From the NCBI RefSeq assembly GCF_042649685.1, contig NZ_JBHRZT010000020.1, positions 738,668-802,667 of the forward strand: 64,000 nt of DNA, given 5' to 3'. Below, piece by piece: positions 18,290-27,668 of this stretch (positions within the stretch are counted from its first letter, which is position 1; each line of letters starts with the position of its first letter). A program made the translations under genes and the position numbers. The notes beneath the pieces were generated by a model that saw only the letters and a program-made list of their open reading frames with translations, was not told the origin of the DNA and did no database searches. Source of the DNA: Bacillus_BA songklensis (GTDB taxonomy: Bacteria > Bacillota > Bacilli > Bacillales > Bacillaceae_H).

Positions 18290-18922
18290 TTGGATCACAC
18301 AAAAACATACAACGTTAAGGAGCTAAAAACTTCAGTCGGAACGATTGTCGTTGAGGGGCCGATTCCCCCTAATAGAATAGAAGAGTTAGAGTTTCATGAA
18401 CAACTTACAGCCTTTCGCCCTCCTTCTCAACAAAAAAAAGCCTTGGTTGAAATAGCCGGCTTACCAGAGGGGCGCATTATCGTTGCTCGTCATCATGACA
18501 TGGTAATTGGCTATACTACATATTTGCATCCAGACCCTTTAGAGCGATGGTCAGAAGGAAATATGGACAATTTGATCGAATTAGGTGCAATAGAAGTTGC
18601 TCCTCCCTTTCGCGGATTTTCCGTCGGTAAAAATTTGTTGCAAGTATCCATGATGGATGAGGCCATGGAGGACTACATTATCATTACTACTGAATATTAT
18701 TGGCACTGGGACTTAAAAGGAACAGGATTGAACGTTTGGGATTATAGAAAAATAATGGAAAAAATGATGAATGCAGGAGGGCTTTTCTGGTTTGCTACTG
18801 ATGACCCAGAAATTTGTTCACATCCTGCCAATTGTTTAATGGTTCGAATCGGAAAAAGGGTTGATTCAGATTCCATTCAAAAGTTTGACCAACTTCGCTT
18901 TCGAAATCGGTTCATGTATTAG
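18290..18922 (+). CDS. acuA: Protein acetyltransferase AcuA (GNAT)
   Basis: AcuA acetylates and so inactivates AcsA. The 210-residue protein matches B. subtilis AcuA throughout, for example LTAFRPP, AGLPEGRIIVAR, DPLERWSEGN, ELGAIEVAP, TTEYYWHWDLKG and HPANCLM. The start is TTG at 18290 with GGTGGTG 6 nt upstream. It diverges from acsA across a 250-nt regulatory gap. A repeat now separates it from acuB, unlike the tight spacing usual in the acuABC operon. Confidence 0.94.
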   Translation: MDHTKTYNVKELKTSVGTIVVEGPIPPNRIEELEFHEQLTAFRPPSQQKKALVEIAGLPEGRIIVARHHDMVIGYTTYLHPDPLERWSEGNMDNLIELGAIEVAPPFRGFSVGKNLLQVSMMDEAMEDYIIITTEYYWHWDLKGTGLNVWDYRKIMEKMMNAGGLFWFATDDPEICSHPANCLMVRIGKRVDSDSIQKFDQLRFRNRFMY

Positions 18923-18954
18923 TTTTTATCATCTATGATCCGACTTCATGTTAC

Positions 18955-19102
18955 GACTAGTTTATCCTGTTCTACGGGTGGTAATCCTCTACTTTAAAGA
19001 GCGGAAGACGACCACTCCTAAGGACTCAATTAGCTTAACCAACCATCAGATAATAAAAGGGAACTACTTTCACGGCGCCCTGTGCGTCGGAAGTTTCACT
19101 TT
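18955..19102 (+). repeat. Dispersed repeat, TTTATCC...GTTTCACTTTA family, copy B
   Basis: A segment of about 145 nt inserted between acuA and acuB. It starts GTTTATCCTGTTCTACGGG and ends GGAAGTTTCACTTTA, the same layout as copy A at 8915. It also holds CATCAGATAATAA, shared with 27977. It lengthens the acuA-acuB gap to about 200 nt without an obvious terminator. Confidence 0.6.
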
Positions 19103-19124
19103 AGAACTAAGGGAGTCGTTAAAG

Positions 19125-19769
19125 ATGATTGTGGAAGAAATAATGACAACAGATATCATAACCTTAAATCCAAATGATTCGATTGCTGAAGCTATAAAAT
19201 TGATTCACCAATTCAATATCCGTCATATTCCAATTGTCAATGATCAATTGCAGCTGGTCGGTATCATATCAGACAGGGATGTTCGCGATGCCAGCCCCTC
19301 TATTTTTCATAGCAGTGTACATATCGAGGACCTGGAAAAGCCCGTAAAAGAGATTATGAAGTCTAATGTGATTACAGCTCATCCTCTTGATTTTGTAGAA
19401 GAAATAGCGGGCATTTTTTACGAACATCGCATTGGCTGCCTTCCAATCACAAAAGGGAATGAGCTTGTTGGTATTGTCACAGAGAAAGACATTCTTGATA
19501 CACTTATTCAACTTACGGGAGCGCATCAACCCGGATCAAAAATAGAGGTAAAGGTAGAAAACAAAGCTGGTGTTTTAAGTGAGGTTACAGCTGTATTCCG
19601 ACAATCAAAAATTAATATTTTAAGTGTGCTCGTTTATCCCGACAAGGATGAAAAACATAAAATCATTATGTTTCGGATTCAAACTTTAAACCCGACATCG
19701 ATTATTACTGAATTAAAACGACATGGATACATGGTGCTTTGGCCAAATTTACCGGGGATTACATCATGA
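19125..19769 (+). CDS. acuB: AcuB, CBS-ACT protein of the acetoin/acetate locus
   Basis: A 214-residue protein with two CBS domains (about 1-60 and 70-130), which sense adenine nucleotides in other families, and a C-terminal ACT-like domain (about 140-210). It matches AcuB in length and in motifs such as HPLDFVEE and LTGA-QPGS. The start at 19125 is chosen over a long upstream extension through the repeat; AGGGAG lies 9 nt before it. The stop overlaps the acuC start (ATGA). Its biochemical role remains unclear. Confidence 0.92.
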   Translation: MIVEEIMTTDIITLNPNDSIAEAIKLIHQFNIRHIPIVNDQLQLVGIISDRDVRDASPSIFHSSVHIEDLEKPVKEIMKSNVITAHPLDFVEEIAGIFYEHRIGCLPITKGNELVGIVTEKDILDTLIQLTGAHQPGSKIEVKVENKAGVLSEVTAVFRQSKINILSVLVYPDKDEKHKIIMFRIQTLNPTSIITELKRHGYMVLWPNLPGITS

Positions 19770-20935
19770 CAAAAGAAGCCGTTTTTATTTATTCAGATTC
19801 TTTTCTAAACTATAAATTCAGTAATAATCATCCTTTCAATCAATTGCGGGTTAAATTAACATATGATTTACTACGTGAAGCGCAAGCCTTGCGTCAGGAA
19901 GATATTGTCCCTCCTCGAATTGCGTCAGAAGAAGAATTAGAGCTTGTTCATGATCCCCATTATATTCAAGCAGTCAAATTAGCCAGTGAAGGAAAACTTC
20001 CGCTTGAGACTGCAGACGATTACGGGTTAGGAACAGAAGATACTCCAATCTTTCCTAACATGCATGAAGCAAGCATGTGGCTTGTTGGAGGCACTTTGAC
20101 AGCAGCGGACTATGTCATGACAGGAAAAGCGCAACACGCCTTAAGTTTGGGGGGCGGTCTCCATCACGGATTCCGTGGAAAAGCATCGGGGTTTTGCATA
20201 TATAATGACAGCTCGGTTGCCATTAAATATATCCAAAAAAAATACGGAGCAAAGGTGCTTTATGTTGACACGGATGCTCATCACGGGGACGGCGTCCAAT
20301 GGACCTTTTACGATGATGAGCAAGTATGTACGTTTTCCATTCATGAAACAGGTCGATATTTATTTCCAGGAACGGGAAACATTAACGAAAGAGGACATGG
20401 AAAGGGATATGGATACTCATTTAATATCCCATTAGATGCCTATACGGAAGATGAATCGTGGATTGATGCCTACACAACTTCCCTTAAGGCTGTAACGGAA
20501 TTTTTCCGCCCGGATGTCATACTTACACAAAATGGAGCAGATGCTCATTATTATGATCCTCTCACCCATCTTTGTGCCACTACTAAAACTTATCGTCACA
20601 TTCCAAAGATTGCCCACGAATTAGCCCATCAATATTGTAATGGGCGCTGGATTGCCGTGGGAGGGGGCGGATATGACATATGGCGTGTTGTTCCAAGAGC
20701 CTGGTCTTTCATATGGATGGAGATGACAGGACAAAACAATATACAAGGACCTCTGCCGCCTGCCTGGATTGAAAGATGGAGCAAAGTATCCCCTGTTCCG
20801 CTGAGTACCCATTGGGACGATGGGGACCATTTATATGAACCCATTCCCCGCAAAGCGGAAATTACCGAAAAAAATGCCCAAACGGTGCAAAAATTATTAT
20901 ATCCGTTAAATCAGCATACAAAAAAAAGTATATAA
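19766..20935 (+). CDS. acuC: AcuC, lysine deacetylase of AcsA
   Basis: A class I histone-deacetylase-like enzyme that removes the acetyl group from AcsA and reactivates it. The 389-residue protein keeps the active-site features: the tandem histidines in GGLHHGF (133-134), zinc ligands in DTDAHHGD (168-175) and the later NGADAH with GGGGYD. It is translationally coupled to acuB by a 4-nt overlap. It ends 11 nt before a hairpin of the GACTCAAA family. Confidence 0.95.
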   Translation: MTKEAVFIYSDSFLNYKFSNNHPFNQLRVKLTYDLLREAQALRQEDIVPPRIASEEELELVHDPHYIQAVKLASEGKLPLETADDYGLGTEDTPIFPNMHEASMWLVGGTLTAADYVMTGKAQHALSLGGGLHHGFRGKASGFCIYNDSSVAIKYIQKKYGAKVLYVDTDAHHGDGVQWTFYDDEQVCTFSIHETGRYLFPGTGNINERGHGKGYGYSFNIPLDAYTEDESWIDAYTTSLKAVTEFFRPDVILTQNGADAHYYDPLTHLCATTKTYRHIPKIAHELAHQYCNGRWIAVGGGGYDIWRVVPRAWSFIWMEMTGQNNIQGPLPPAWIERWSKVSPVPLSTHWDDGDHLYEPIPRKAEITEKNAQTVQKLLYPLNQHTKKSI

Positions 20936-20946
20936 GAGCATAAAAG

Positions 20947-20991
20947 AGGATGACTCGAATGGTATCCCTTTTATACCATTTGAGTCACCCC
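20947..20991. terminator. Hairpin of the GACTCAAA family between acuC and ccpA
   Basis: GGATGACTCGAATGGTAT pairs with ATACCATTTGAGTCA around a 7-nt loop; TTTTTTA follows. It lies between the converging stop codons of acuC and ccpA and probably ends both transcripts. A near twin sits at 38112-38159 next to trmB. Confidence 0.8.
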
Positions 20992-20997
20992 TGTTTT

Positions 20998-21996
20998 TTA
21001 TTTTGTTGATTTTCTAAACTCGATTCGATGCGGAAGCTGCACAATGTGGCTGTCCACTTCTTCTTTATTCATATATTTCGTTAATAAACGCATCGCTACG
21101 GCTCCGATATCATAGATTGGTTGAACGACCGTTGATAACTGAGGACGTACCATTGTCGCTAATTTTGTATTATCAAAACCGATGATTTCGATGTCATTCG
21201 GTACATGATATCCTTTATCCTGTGCACCATGAATAACTCCCAATGCCATCTCGTCTGTACTTACAAAAACAGCCGTTGGTTTTTCATTTTCCTCTAGTAG
21301 CTTTTCAATCGCTTCAATTCCTGAATCATACGTATAATCACCAGCCACAACATATCCTTCTTTATACTCGATACCAGCTTCAGCTAACGCTTTTTGATAT
21401 CCGCGCACATGTTTTTCCTGGTTGATCGGTTCTTCCAGAGGGCCTGTTACAAAAGCGACGTTACGATGTCCTTTCTCGATTAAGTGCTGTACTGCATCGT
21501 ATGCAGCTTGTCCGTAATCAATGTTAACGGAAGGGATTTGCCCTGATGATTCGATAGATGCCGCCAGCACGATCGGAACGGGTGATTTTTTCAACTCTTC
21601 TACATGTTCCTCTGTCACATTTCCACTCATGAACACGATTCCGTCCACTTGCTTGCCCAGCATTGTATTTAAAAGGTGCAATTCCTTCTCTTTGTTCTGG
21701 TCTGAATTGCTTAAGATGATATTATACTTATACATGGTAGCAATATCTTCAATCCCCCGTGCTAACTCGGCATGAAAAATACTTGAAATATCAGGGATGA
21801 TAACTCCAACTGTTGTTGTTTTTTTACTTGCCAACCCACGTGCTACTGCATTTGGACGATATCCTAAACGTTCAATTGTTTCTAAAACCTTTTTTCTTGT
21901 AGAAGGTTTTACATTCGGGTTTCCATTAACAACGCGAGAAACGGTTGCCATTGAGACATTTGCTTCTCTTGCTACATCATATATTGTTACATTCAC
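20998..21996 (-). CDS. ccpA: Catabolite control protein CcpA
   Basis: Global regulator of carbon catabolism in Firmicutes; with HPr-Ser-P it binds cre sites. The 332-residue LacI/GalR protein starts MNVTIYDVAREANVSMATVSRV, the DNA-binding helix-turn-helix and hinge, and continues with a periplasmic-binding-like domain. The start is GTG with AAGGAG 9 nt upstream. It lies downstream of aroA with a terminator between, as in B. subtilis. Candidate targets in this window are acsA and the GntP permease gene. Confidence 0.96.
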   Translation of the reverse strand: MNVTIYDVAREANVSMATVSRVVNGNPNVKPSTRKKVLETIERLGYRPNAVARGLASKKTTTVGVIIPDISSIFHAELARGIEDIATMYKYNIILSNSDQNKEKELHLLNTMLGKQVDGIVFMSGNVTEEHVEELKKSPVPIVLAASIESSGQIPSVNIDYGQAAYDAVQHLIEKGHRNVAFVTGPLEEPINQEKHVRGYQKALAEAGIEYKEGYVVAGDYTYDSGIEAIEKLLEENEKPTAVFVSTDEMALGVIHGAQDKGYHVPNDIEIIGFDNTKLATMVRPQLSTVVQPIYDIGAVAMRLLTKYMNKEEVDSHIVQLPHRIEFRKSTK

Positions 21997-22160
21997 AAAA
22001 CAACACTCCTTGTATCAAACACATTTTTATATTAGTTTATCCTTAAGTTAGCTATTGTAATTATGTATAAAAGATCAGATGTCTTGTAATTAATATACGA
22101 TACTATACATATAGACCGCAACGAATTTACAAGGATTTTACACGGTGCAAATCTAGAACG

Positions 22161-22195
22161 AGAAAAGCCCTCTACTTTTTTGTAGAAGACTCTCC
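22161..22195 (-). terminator. aroA terminator
   Basis: On the minus strand AGTCTTCTAC and GTAGAGGGCT form a 10-bp stem (with G-U pairs) around six A, followed by TTTCTCG. It separates aroA from ccpA. Confidence 0.7.
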
Positions 22196-22215
22196 TCCCA
22201 AAAGGTTTTCAGTAT

Positions 22216-23292
22216 TCAAGATAATACATTGCATAATGGCTTTAACTCACTAATAAACTCTTTAAATTGGGGAATATCCATTTGCTGAGCTGAATCTGAA
22301 AGGGCAACAGCAGGATCCGGATGAACCTCTGCCATGACACCATCTGCTCCAATCGCGAGAGCTGCTTTCGCTGTAGGCAACAGCAAATCACGGCGCCCTG
22401 TTGAATGAGTGACATCAACAAATACAGGCAGATGGGTTTCCTTCTTCAAGATTGGAACAGCCGAAATATCCAGTGTATTGCGAGTGGCGCGTTCATACGT
22501 ACGGATACCTCGCTCGCAAAGAATAATTTGTCCGTTTCCTCTGGAGATAATATACTCTGCTGCATTTATAAACTCATCCAGAGTAGCCGCTAAGCCGCGC
22601 TTTAATAAAATAGGTTTATTGACAGAACCTGCCGCTTTTAACAATTCGAAATTTTGCATGTTACGTGCACCAATTTGAATAACGTCAATATAGTCAAGGG
22701 CCGTTTCAATATCAGCAGGTGTTACAATCTCACTAATGACCGCCATATCATACTCATCGGCAATTTGCTTTAAAATTTGCAGTCCTTCTAAACCAAGCCC
22801 CTGAAAATCATAAGGTGATGTTCTCGGCTTAAACGCCCCGCCTCGTAATAATCTTAAACCTTGCTTTTTAGCAGCCTCCGCCACTGCTGCCACTTGTTCA
22901 TAGCTTTCTACAGAACAAGGGCCTACAATGAAATGCTGTGCCCCATTGCCAATCTTCTCGCCTTTAATATTGACAATTGTATTTTCAGGTTTCTTTTTAC
23001 GGGATACAAGCAATGCTTTTCGATGATCGTCATGCTGCAGTTCCAGACCTGCCTTAAAGATTTCTTTAAAGATATGCTGCAGTGTAGATGTTTCAAAAGG
23101 GCCAGCATTGTTTTCCTCAATAAGATTCAGCATCGCTCTCTCACGTACCGGGTCGAATCGGTTCGTTCCCTGCATTTCTTTAAGTTTTCCGATTTCTTGC
23201 ACAACTTTTCCGCGCTCGCTAATCAAATTTAAAATTTGCAGGTTAAGATCGTCCATTTGTTGACGCAATTCGTCTAAACGATTATCCGTCAT
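22216..23292 (-). CDS. aroA: Chorismate mutase / DAHP synthase AroA (AroG-type)
   Basis: Bifunctional first enzyme of aromatic amino acid synthesis. Residues 1-90 form an AroQ-type chorismate mutase, which acts as the feedback sensor. The rest is DAHP synthase, with motifs GPCSVES, LRGGAFKPRTSPYDFQG, the LKRG loop and DVTHSTGRRD. Length (358) matches the B. subtilis fusion enzyme. It is transcribed toward ccpA, the conserved Bacillus order. The ATG has AAAGGA about 11 nt upstream. Confidence 0.95.
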   Translation of the reverse strand: MTDNRLDELRQQMDDLNLQILNLISERGKVVQEIGKLKEMQGTNRFDPVRERAMLNLIEENNAGPFETSTLQHIFKEIFKAGLELQHDDHRKALLVSRKKKPENTIVNIKGEKIGNGAQHFIVGPCSVESYEQVAAVAEAAKKQGLRLLRGGAFKPRTSPYDFQGLGLEGLQILKQIADEYDMAVISEIVTPADIETALDYIDVIQIGARNMQNFELLKAAGSVNKPILLKRGLAATLDEFINAAEYIISRGNGQIILCERGIRTYERATRNTLDISAVPILKKETHLPVFVDVTHSTGRRDLLLPTAKAALAIGADGVMAEVHPDPAVALSDSAQQMDIPQFKEFISELKPLCNVLS

Positions 23293-23502
23293 TACATCAC
23301 AGTCCTTTCACTTATGTTGGAGCTTTGAGCTTATGTCCGTTCTAAATAAGGATTAGGACATATTATAAACAACTTCAACCTGATTGTCACGACTTTTCTC
23401 CTTAGCGAATAACCGCTTTTCCGCAATGAAGTCCAAAAATGGCATAAACCGTTCAGTATATCGTTACAAATCGATCATTTGTAGAAACGTGGTTGAAGAA
23501 TG

Positions 23503-23536
23503 GCCTAAAAGCATGTTCTTTATGCTTTTAGGCCAT
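23503..23536 (-). terminator. Terminator after ytxJ
   Basis: AATGGCCTAAAAGCAT forms a perfect 16-bp stem with its complement around a 7-nt loop, starting 6 nt past the ytxJ stop codon. Confidence 0.75.
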
Positions 23537-23541
23537 TTTCT

Positions 23542-23859
23542 CTAGATTTGTTCCGCCATTGCCTTTGAAGTGATATTCCAATGGGATGCATGCCATTTAA
23601 CTTCTTTCTTGTTGATCATAAAAGTCTGTGGAGATTCATGTTTAATCCCAAATTTCTCAGCTATATAATTTGAAAGCGGGCGAGCCTCTTGGACATGTAA
23701 GAAATAAGCAGGTATATCGGCATGTTCATTGGTGAACTTTTCAAATTCATCATATCCGGCTTTACTGATAGGGCATGTGATACTATGTTTTAAAAACAAA
23801 AAAGATTCGTGCTCCTGAAGCAGTTGTTCAAATTGTTCAATGGTCGATATTTTTTCCAC
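23542..23859 (-). CDS. ytxJ: YtxJ, thioredoxin-like (bacillithiol system) protein
   Basis: A 105-residue thioredoxin-fold protein of the YtxJ family (monothiol bacilliredoxin-like). The active-site position carries a single cysteine in HSITCPIS (Cys29). It is the last gene of the ytxGHJ stress operon, with sigma-B control visible upstream of ytxG. The start is GTG with AAGGGG upstream. The family is linked to bacillithiol-dependent redox control by co-occurrence; the exact substrate is not established here. Confidence 0.88.
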   Translation of the reverse strand: MEKISTIEQFEQLLQEHESFLFLKHSITCPISKAGYDEFEKFTNEHADIPAYFLHVQEARPLSNYIAEKFGIKHESPQTFMINKKEVKWHASHWNITSKAMAEQI

Positions 23860-23970
23860 TAAAATCGCCCCTTATGATAGATAATATTATAGTTATCATA
23901 TCATTTTTACACTTGCAGGCACAAATACAAAGACCTCATGTCTCTAGGGATATGAGGTCTAAAACAGTTG

Positions 23971-24426
23971 CTACGATTTCATACTATTTTCAATTTCGTC
24001 AAATGCTTGTTTCATTTCGTTGAGCTTTTGTTGTACATCAACAGCATCAGGAGAGGAAGGACGATTTTCCACTTCATCTTCTAGCACTTGTAAACTCGAA
24101 TCTGGAAGTTCCTCCATTTGATCTTCTGAAGAGGATTTTCTCATCCCTTTTACTTTGTTTACCACTTCCGAAGACTGTTGAGAAATAGTGCCAGAAAGTT
24201 GTATGGTCTTATCTTTTGCCGTTACAGCAAGCTCTTGTCCTTTTTCCATCGCTGAATTTTTCACTTGTTCCGTTTTCAAGCGAATGTAAGTAGCCTGGTC
24301 ATTAATATCAGACCGAAGCTCTCTTCCGGATTTAGGAGCTAATAATAGCGCCGTGGCCGCTCCTACTACTCCTCCAATGATTGTTCCCAATAAAAAATCC
24401 CTACTGTTTAACCCCTCTTTGCTCAT
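23971..24426 (-). CDS. ytxH: YtxH family general stress protein
   Basis: A 151-residue protein with the YtxH signature: a short N-terminal hydrophobic, glycine-rich segment (LLGTIIGGVVGAATALLLAPKSG, about residues 12-34) and then a long helical, charged region. It is probably membrane-attached. AGGAGGAG precedes the ATG. It is the middle gene of the ytxGHJ operon. The molecular function is unknown; expression rises under sigma-B stress in B. subtilis. Confidence 0.9.
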   Translation of the reverse strand: MSKEGLNSRDFLLGTIIGGVVGAATALLLAPKSGRELRSDINDQATYIRLKTEQVKNSAMEKGQELAVTAKDKTIQLSGTISQQSSEVVNKVKGMRKSSSEDQMEELPDSSLQVLEDEVENRPSSPDAVDVQQKLNEMKQAFDEIENSMKS

Positions 24427-24447
24427 GGCAACTCCTCCTTTTTCCCA

Positions 24448-24927
24448 TTAAGTATACATTCTCGAACGGTCCATTTGTTCCTTCCGTTCTAGTGTTTCTT
24501 TTTCTTTTCCCATTTTTTGTTTTCTCGATTTGATACGCTCCCAAATATCAAGGGCCGCATTGCTCCATTGAACAACTTGGGCGACCGTTTCTTGATTAGC
24601 TTCTACCTGTTTAGAAACCTTACGGGAAACGCCCTTAATTGAGTTATTTAACCCTTGAATGGATTGACCGACATCCTTAACTGAATCGACCACTATGTTT
24701 AACGCTTCTGCTTTTTTTTGGATATCATCAGCTAATGCATTCGTTTTATGCAGCAGTGCTGTCGTCTCCGTTGTAATGCCAACCATCTGTTTTTCTACGC
24801 CTTCTAGTGTTCCTGCAACTGAATTTAATGTATGCTGAACAGAACGAAGTGTCTTTGAAATCGAAATGACAAGATAGAAAAAGGCAATCGCAATGATCGC
24901 TACGCTTATGTAAAGAATTATAATCAT
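24448..24927 (-). CDS. ytxG: YtxG, DUF948 stress protein
   Basis: A protein of about 159 residues with one N-terminal transmembrane helix (IIILYISVAIIAIAFFYLV) followed by a long coiled-coil-like region, as in DUF948/YtxG. The start at 24927 is chosen because GGGAGGTG lies about 10 nt upstream and the protein then begins with the membrane helix; the longer frame from 25011 would read through the sigma-B promoter. It is the first gene of the ytxGHJ general stress operon. Confidence 0.88.
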   Translation of the reverse strand: MIIILYISVAIIAIAFFYLVISISKTLRSVQHTLNSVAGTLEGVEKQMVGITTETTALLHKTNALADDIQKKAEALNIVVDSVKDVGQSIQGLNNSIKGVSRKVSKQVEANQETVAQVVQWSNAALDIWERIKSRKQKMGKEKETLERKEQMDRSRMYT

Positions 24928-24963
24928 TAAATAATGGCACCTCCCGAATATTGTTACAAAATC

Positions 24964-24989
24964 ATACCCAAATTTTTTTGAAAGTAAAC
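24964..24989 (-). promoter_or_regulatory. Sigma-B promoter of ytxGHJ
   Basis: GTTTAC and GGGTAT are separated by 14 nt on the minus strand, matching the sigma-B consensus (GTTTAA, 12-15 nt, GGGTAT). It lies 37 nt before the ytxG start codon. Confidence 0.85.
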
Positions 24990-25191
24990 AAATGACCCTG
25001 TAAGGACTCATAAATGTACTTCTATTATTTTTATTAACTCTTTTTCATTAAACTATAACGAAAATCCTTTTTTCTTTCATTTTGGAGCGCAAAGACCAAA
25101 CAGTCAAGAGGAGAAGTCAATGGATAAACAAAAATAAAAGAATAGGGTACAATAAGAATGCAAAGCTTGATTAGACATAGGAGGCTATAAA

Positions 25192-26307
25192 ATGAAAGAC
25201 CCTCGCATTGAAAAACTCGCAAAAAACTTAATCAACTATTCTATTCGTTTGCAAAAAGGAGAAAAAGTACTGATTGAGAACTTCGGTCTGCAACGCGAAT
25301 TGGTAAATGCTCTTGTGAAGGAAGCATACGCAGCGGGAGGCTATCCTTTCGTGTTATTAAAAGACCATTCGGTTGATCGTGCTCTTTTAATGGGAGCACA
25401 AGAAGAACAATTCAATATGATTGCCGACTTCGAAGCAAACGTCATGGCTCAAATGGATGCCTATATTGGATTGCGTTCAGGAGATAATATTTCTGAACAG
25501 TCAGATGTTCCAGATAACAAAATGAAGATTTATGGAAATACGGTCGGTAAAAAAGTCCATCGTGAAATTCGCGTACCAAAAACGAAATGGGTCGTACTTC
25601 GTTATCCAAACGCTTCTATGGCCCAGCTTGCCAAAATGAGTACGGAAGCATTTGAAGATTTCTATTTTGACGTATGTAACCTTGATTACAGCAAAATGGA
25701 TAAAGCGATGGATGCACTTGTTGAATTAATGAACAAAACAGATAAAGTGCATCTTACAGGTTCCGGAACAGATTTAACCTTCTCAATTAAAGATATCCCG
25801 GCCGTCAAATGTTCCGGCCAAATGAACATCCCGGATGGTGAAGTGTACACGGCTCCCGTGAAGAATTCGGTAAACGGTACGATTACATATAACACCCCTT
25901 CACCGTATCAAGGGTTCACTTTTGAGAATGTCCAATTAACGTTTAAAGATGGCAAAATCGTAGAAGCAACTGCTAACGATACAGAACGTATCAACAAAAT
26001 TTTCGATACGGATGAAGGAGCTCGTTATATCGGTGAGTTCGCTATCGGCGTTAATCCTTACATCCAACACCCTATGCAGGATATTTTATTCGATGAAAAA
26101 ATTGACGGCAGTTTCCATTTCACCCCTGGCGAGTGCTATGAAGATGCTTACAATGGTAATCATTCCAACATTCACTGGGATATGGTGATGATTCAGCGCC
26201 CTGAATACGGCGGCGGCGAAATTTACTTTGACGATGTATTAATTCGTAAAGACGGCCGTTTTGTGCTCCCTGAACTTGAAGCCCTCAATCCGGAAAATTT
26301 AAAATAA
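25192..26307 (+). CDS. ampS: Aminopeptidase AmpS (M29)
   Basis: A metal-dependent aminopeptidase of the M29 (thermophilic aminopeptidase) family. The 371-residue protein has the family blocks IPDGEVYTAP, GE-FAIGVNP and the closing GNHSNIHWDMVMIQ, which supply the metal-binding Glu, His and Asp residues. It is a single gene, with GGAGG 7 nt upstream of the ATG, and converges on murC with a shared terminator. Peptide substrate not predictable. Confidence 0.93.
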   Translation: MKDPRIEKLAKNLINYSIRLQKGEKVLIENFGLQRELVNALVKEAYAAGGYPFVLLKDHSVDRALLMGAQEEQFNMIADFEANVMAQMDAYIGLRSGDNISEQSDVPDNKMKIYGNTVGKKVHREIRVPKTKWVVLRYPNASMAQLAKMSTEAFEDFYFDVCNLDYSKMDKAMDALVELMNKTDKVHLTGSGTDLTFSIKDIPAVKCSGQMNIPDGEVYTAPVKNSVNGTITYNTPSPYQGFTFENVQLTFKDGKIVEATANDTERINKIFDTDEGARYIGEFAIGVNPYIQHPMQDILFDEKIDGSFHFTPGECYEDAYNGNHSNIHWDMVMIQRPEYGGGEIYFDDVLIRKDGRFVLPELEALNPENLK

Positions 26308-26332
26308 CTCTTCCCCCTGCTAAAGCAGGGAT

Positions 26333-26371
26333 AAGAAAATGCTCCTCCCTTTTTAGAGAGGAGCATTTCTT
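26333..26371. terminator. Shared terminator ampS / murC
   Basis: AAGAAAATGCTCCTC pairs with GAGGAGCATTTCTT around a short T-rich loop between two converging genes; it touches the murC stop codon. Confidence 0.85.
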
Positions 26372-27668
26372 ATGCAAACGTCTTTTGATATAATTCTTCG
26401 AACTTTTGAATATCACCAGCGCCCATAAATACTAATACAGCACCCTTGTGATCTTTTAACATGACTGTCGTTTCTTCATTGATCAGTTCCGCACCTTCGA
26501 TTTTCTCTTTCAAGTCATGGATGGATAACTTTCCATGATGTTCTCGTGCAGAACCAAAAATATCGCATAAATAGACTCGATCCGCTCCTTGCAGACTTTC
26601 AGCGAAGTCCGTCAAAAACGTCTGTGTTCTTGTAAACGTATGGGGTTGAAAAATCGCCACAATTTCGCGTCCTGGATATTTTTGCCGTGCAGCAGAAATC
26701 GTTGCTTTAATTTCAGTAGGGTGGTGCGCATAATCATCGATGAGAACCTGCTCTCCCACTACCTTCTCACTAAAGCGGCGTTTCACACCCTGGTATGTTT
26801 TTAAGCGTTCTTGAATAATCTGTACGTCAATTTCTTCGTAATGGCACAAAGCAATGACTGCCAGGGCGTTAAGAACATTATGATCCCCATAACCAGGAAT
26901 TTCAAAAGACGCAAAGAACGTGTTGCGTACAAATACATCAAATGTTGATCCTGTTGTACTTTTTACAATGTTTCTTGCTTGAAAGTCATTTTCTGCATTT
27001 AATCCATAATAAAGAACAGGAACTTTTGCATGAATTTGCTGCAAGTGCTCATCGTCTCCGCATGCAATGATTCCTTTTTTGACTTGCAGCGCCATGTCTT
27101 GGAATGCACTAAATACATCATCAATGTTCGCAAAATAGTCTGGATGGTCGAAATCAATATTCGTCATAATAGCGTAATCGGGCGTGTACGATAAGAAGTG
27201 TCGTCGATACTCACAAGCTTCAAACACAAAATACTCACTGTCCTCTATGCCTCTTCCAGTCCCATCTCCAATCAAGTAAGATGTCGGCTTAGCTCCTTGC
27301 ATCACATGTGAGAGCATTCCTGTTGTAGATGTCTTTCCATGTGCTCCTGTCACTGCAACACTTATAAAGCGCTCCATAAATTGTCCAAGAAAACGATGGT
27401 AACGAATTACCGGAATATCTTGTTCAAGTGCCGCCTGAATTTCTTCATGCGTATCCGGGAAAGCATTTCCCGCGATTACAGTCATCCCTTGATGAATATT
27501 CTCTTTATCAAAAGGTAAAATGCGAATTCCACGTTCTTCTAACGATTTTTGAGTGAAAATCTCTTTTTCAATATCTGAACCTTGGACATGGTAGTTCATA
27601 TCATGCAGGATTTGCGCCAGGGCACTCATCCCTGTCCCCTTAATCCCCACAAAATGGTAAACTGTCAT
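26370..27668 (-). CDS. murC: UDP-N-acetylmuramate-L-alanine ligase MurC
   Basis: Adds the first L-alanine to UDP-MurNAc in peptidoglycan synthesis. The 432-residue Mur ligase has the N-terminal GIKGTGMSALA nucleotide-binding loop, the ATP P-loop GAHGKTS at 108-114 and the C-terminal DDYAHHPTEI motif. The ATG at 27668 (MTVYHF) is chosen because GGAGG lies 8 nt upstream and it matches the B. subtilis start. It stands alone rather than in a division cluster, normal for Bacillus. Confidence 0.96.
   Translation of the reverse strand: MTVYHFVGIKGTGMSALAQILHDMNYHVQGSDIEKEIFTQKSLEERGIRILPFDKENIHQGMTVIAGNAFPDTHEEIQAALEQDIPVIRYHRFLGQFMERFISVAVTGAHGKTSTTGMLSHVMQGAKPTSYLIGDGTGRGIEDSEYFVFEACEYRRHFLSYTPDYAIMTNIDFDHPDYFANIDDVFSAFQDMALQVKKGIIACGDDEHLQQIHAKVPVLYYGLNAENDFQARNIVKSTTGSTFDVFVRNTFFASFEIPGYGDHNVLNALAVIALCHYEEIDVQIIQERLKTYQGVKRRFSEKVVGEQVLIDDYAHHPTEIKATISAARQKYPGREIVAIFQPHTFTRTQTFLTDFAESLQGADRVYLCDIFGSAREHHGKLSIHDLKEKIEGAELINEETTVMLKDHKGAVLVFMGAGDIQKFEELYQKTFA

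Noticed and set aside
18241..18290. A second cre-like site or sigma-A promoter before acuA
   Set aside because: TGAAAACAATTTA matches the cre consensus only in half, and no -35 at proper spacing to TATAAT was found, so I did not list it.
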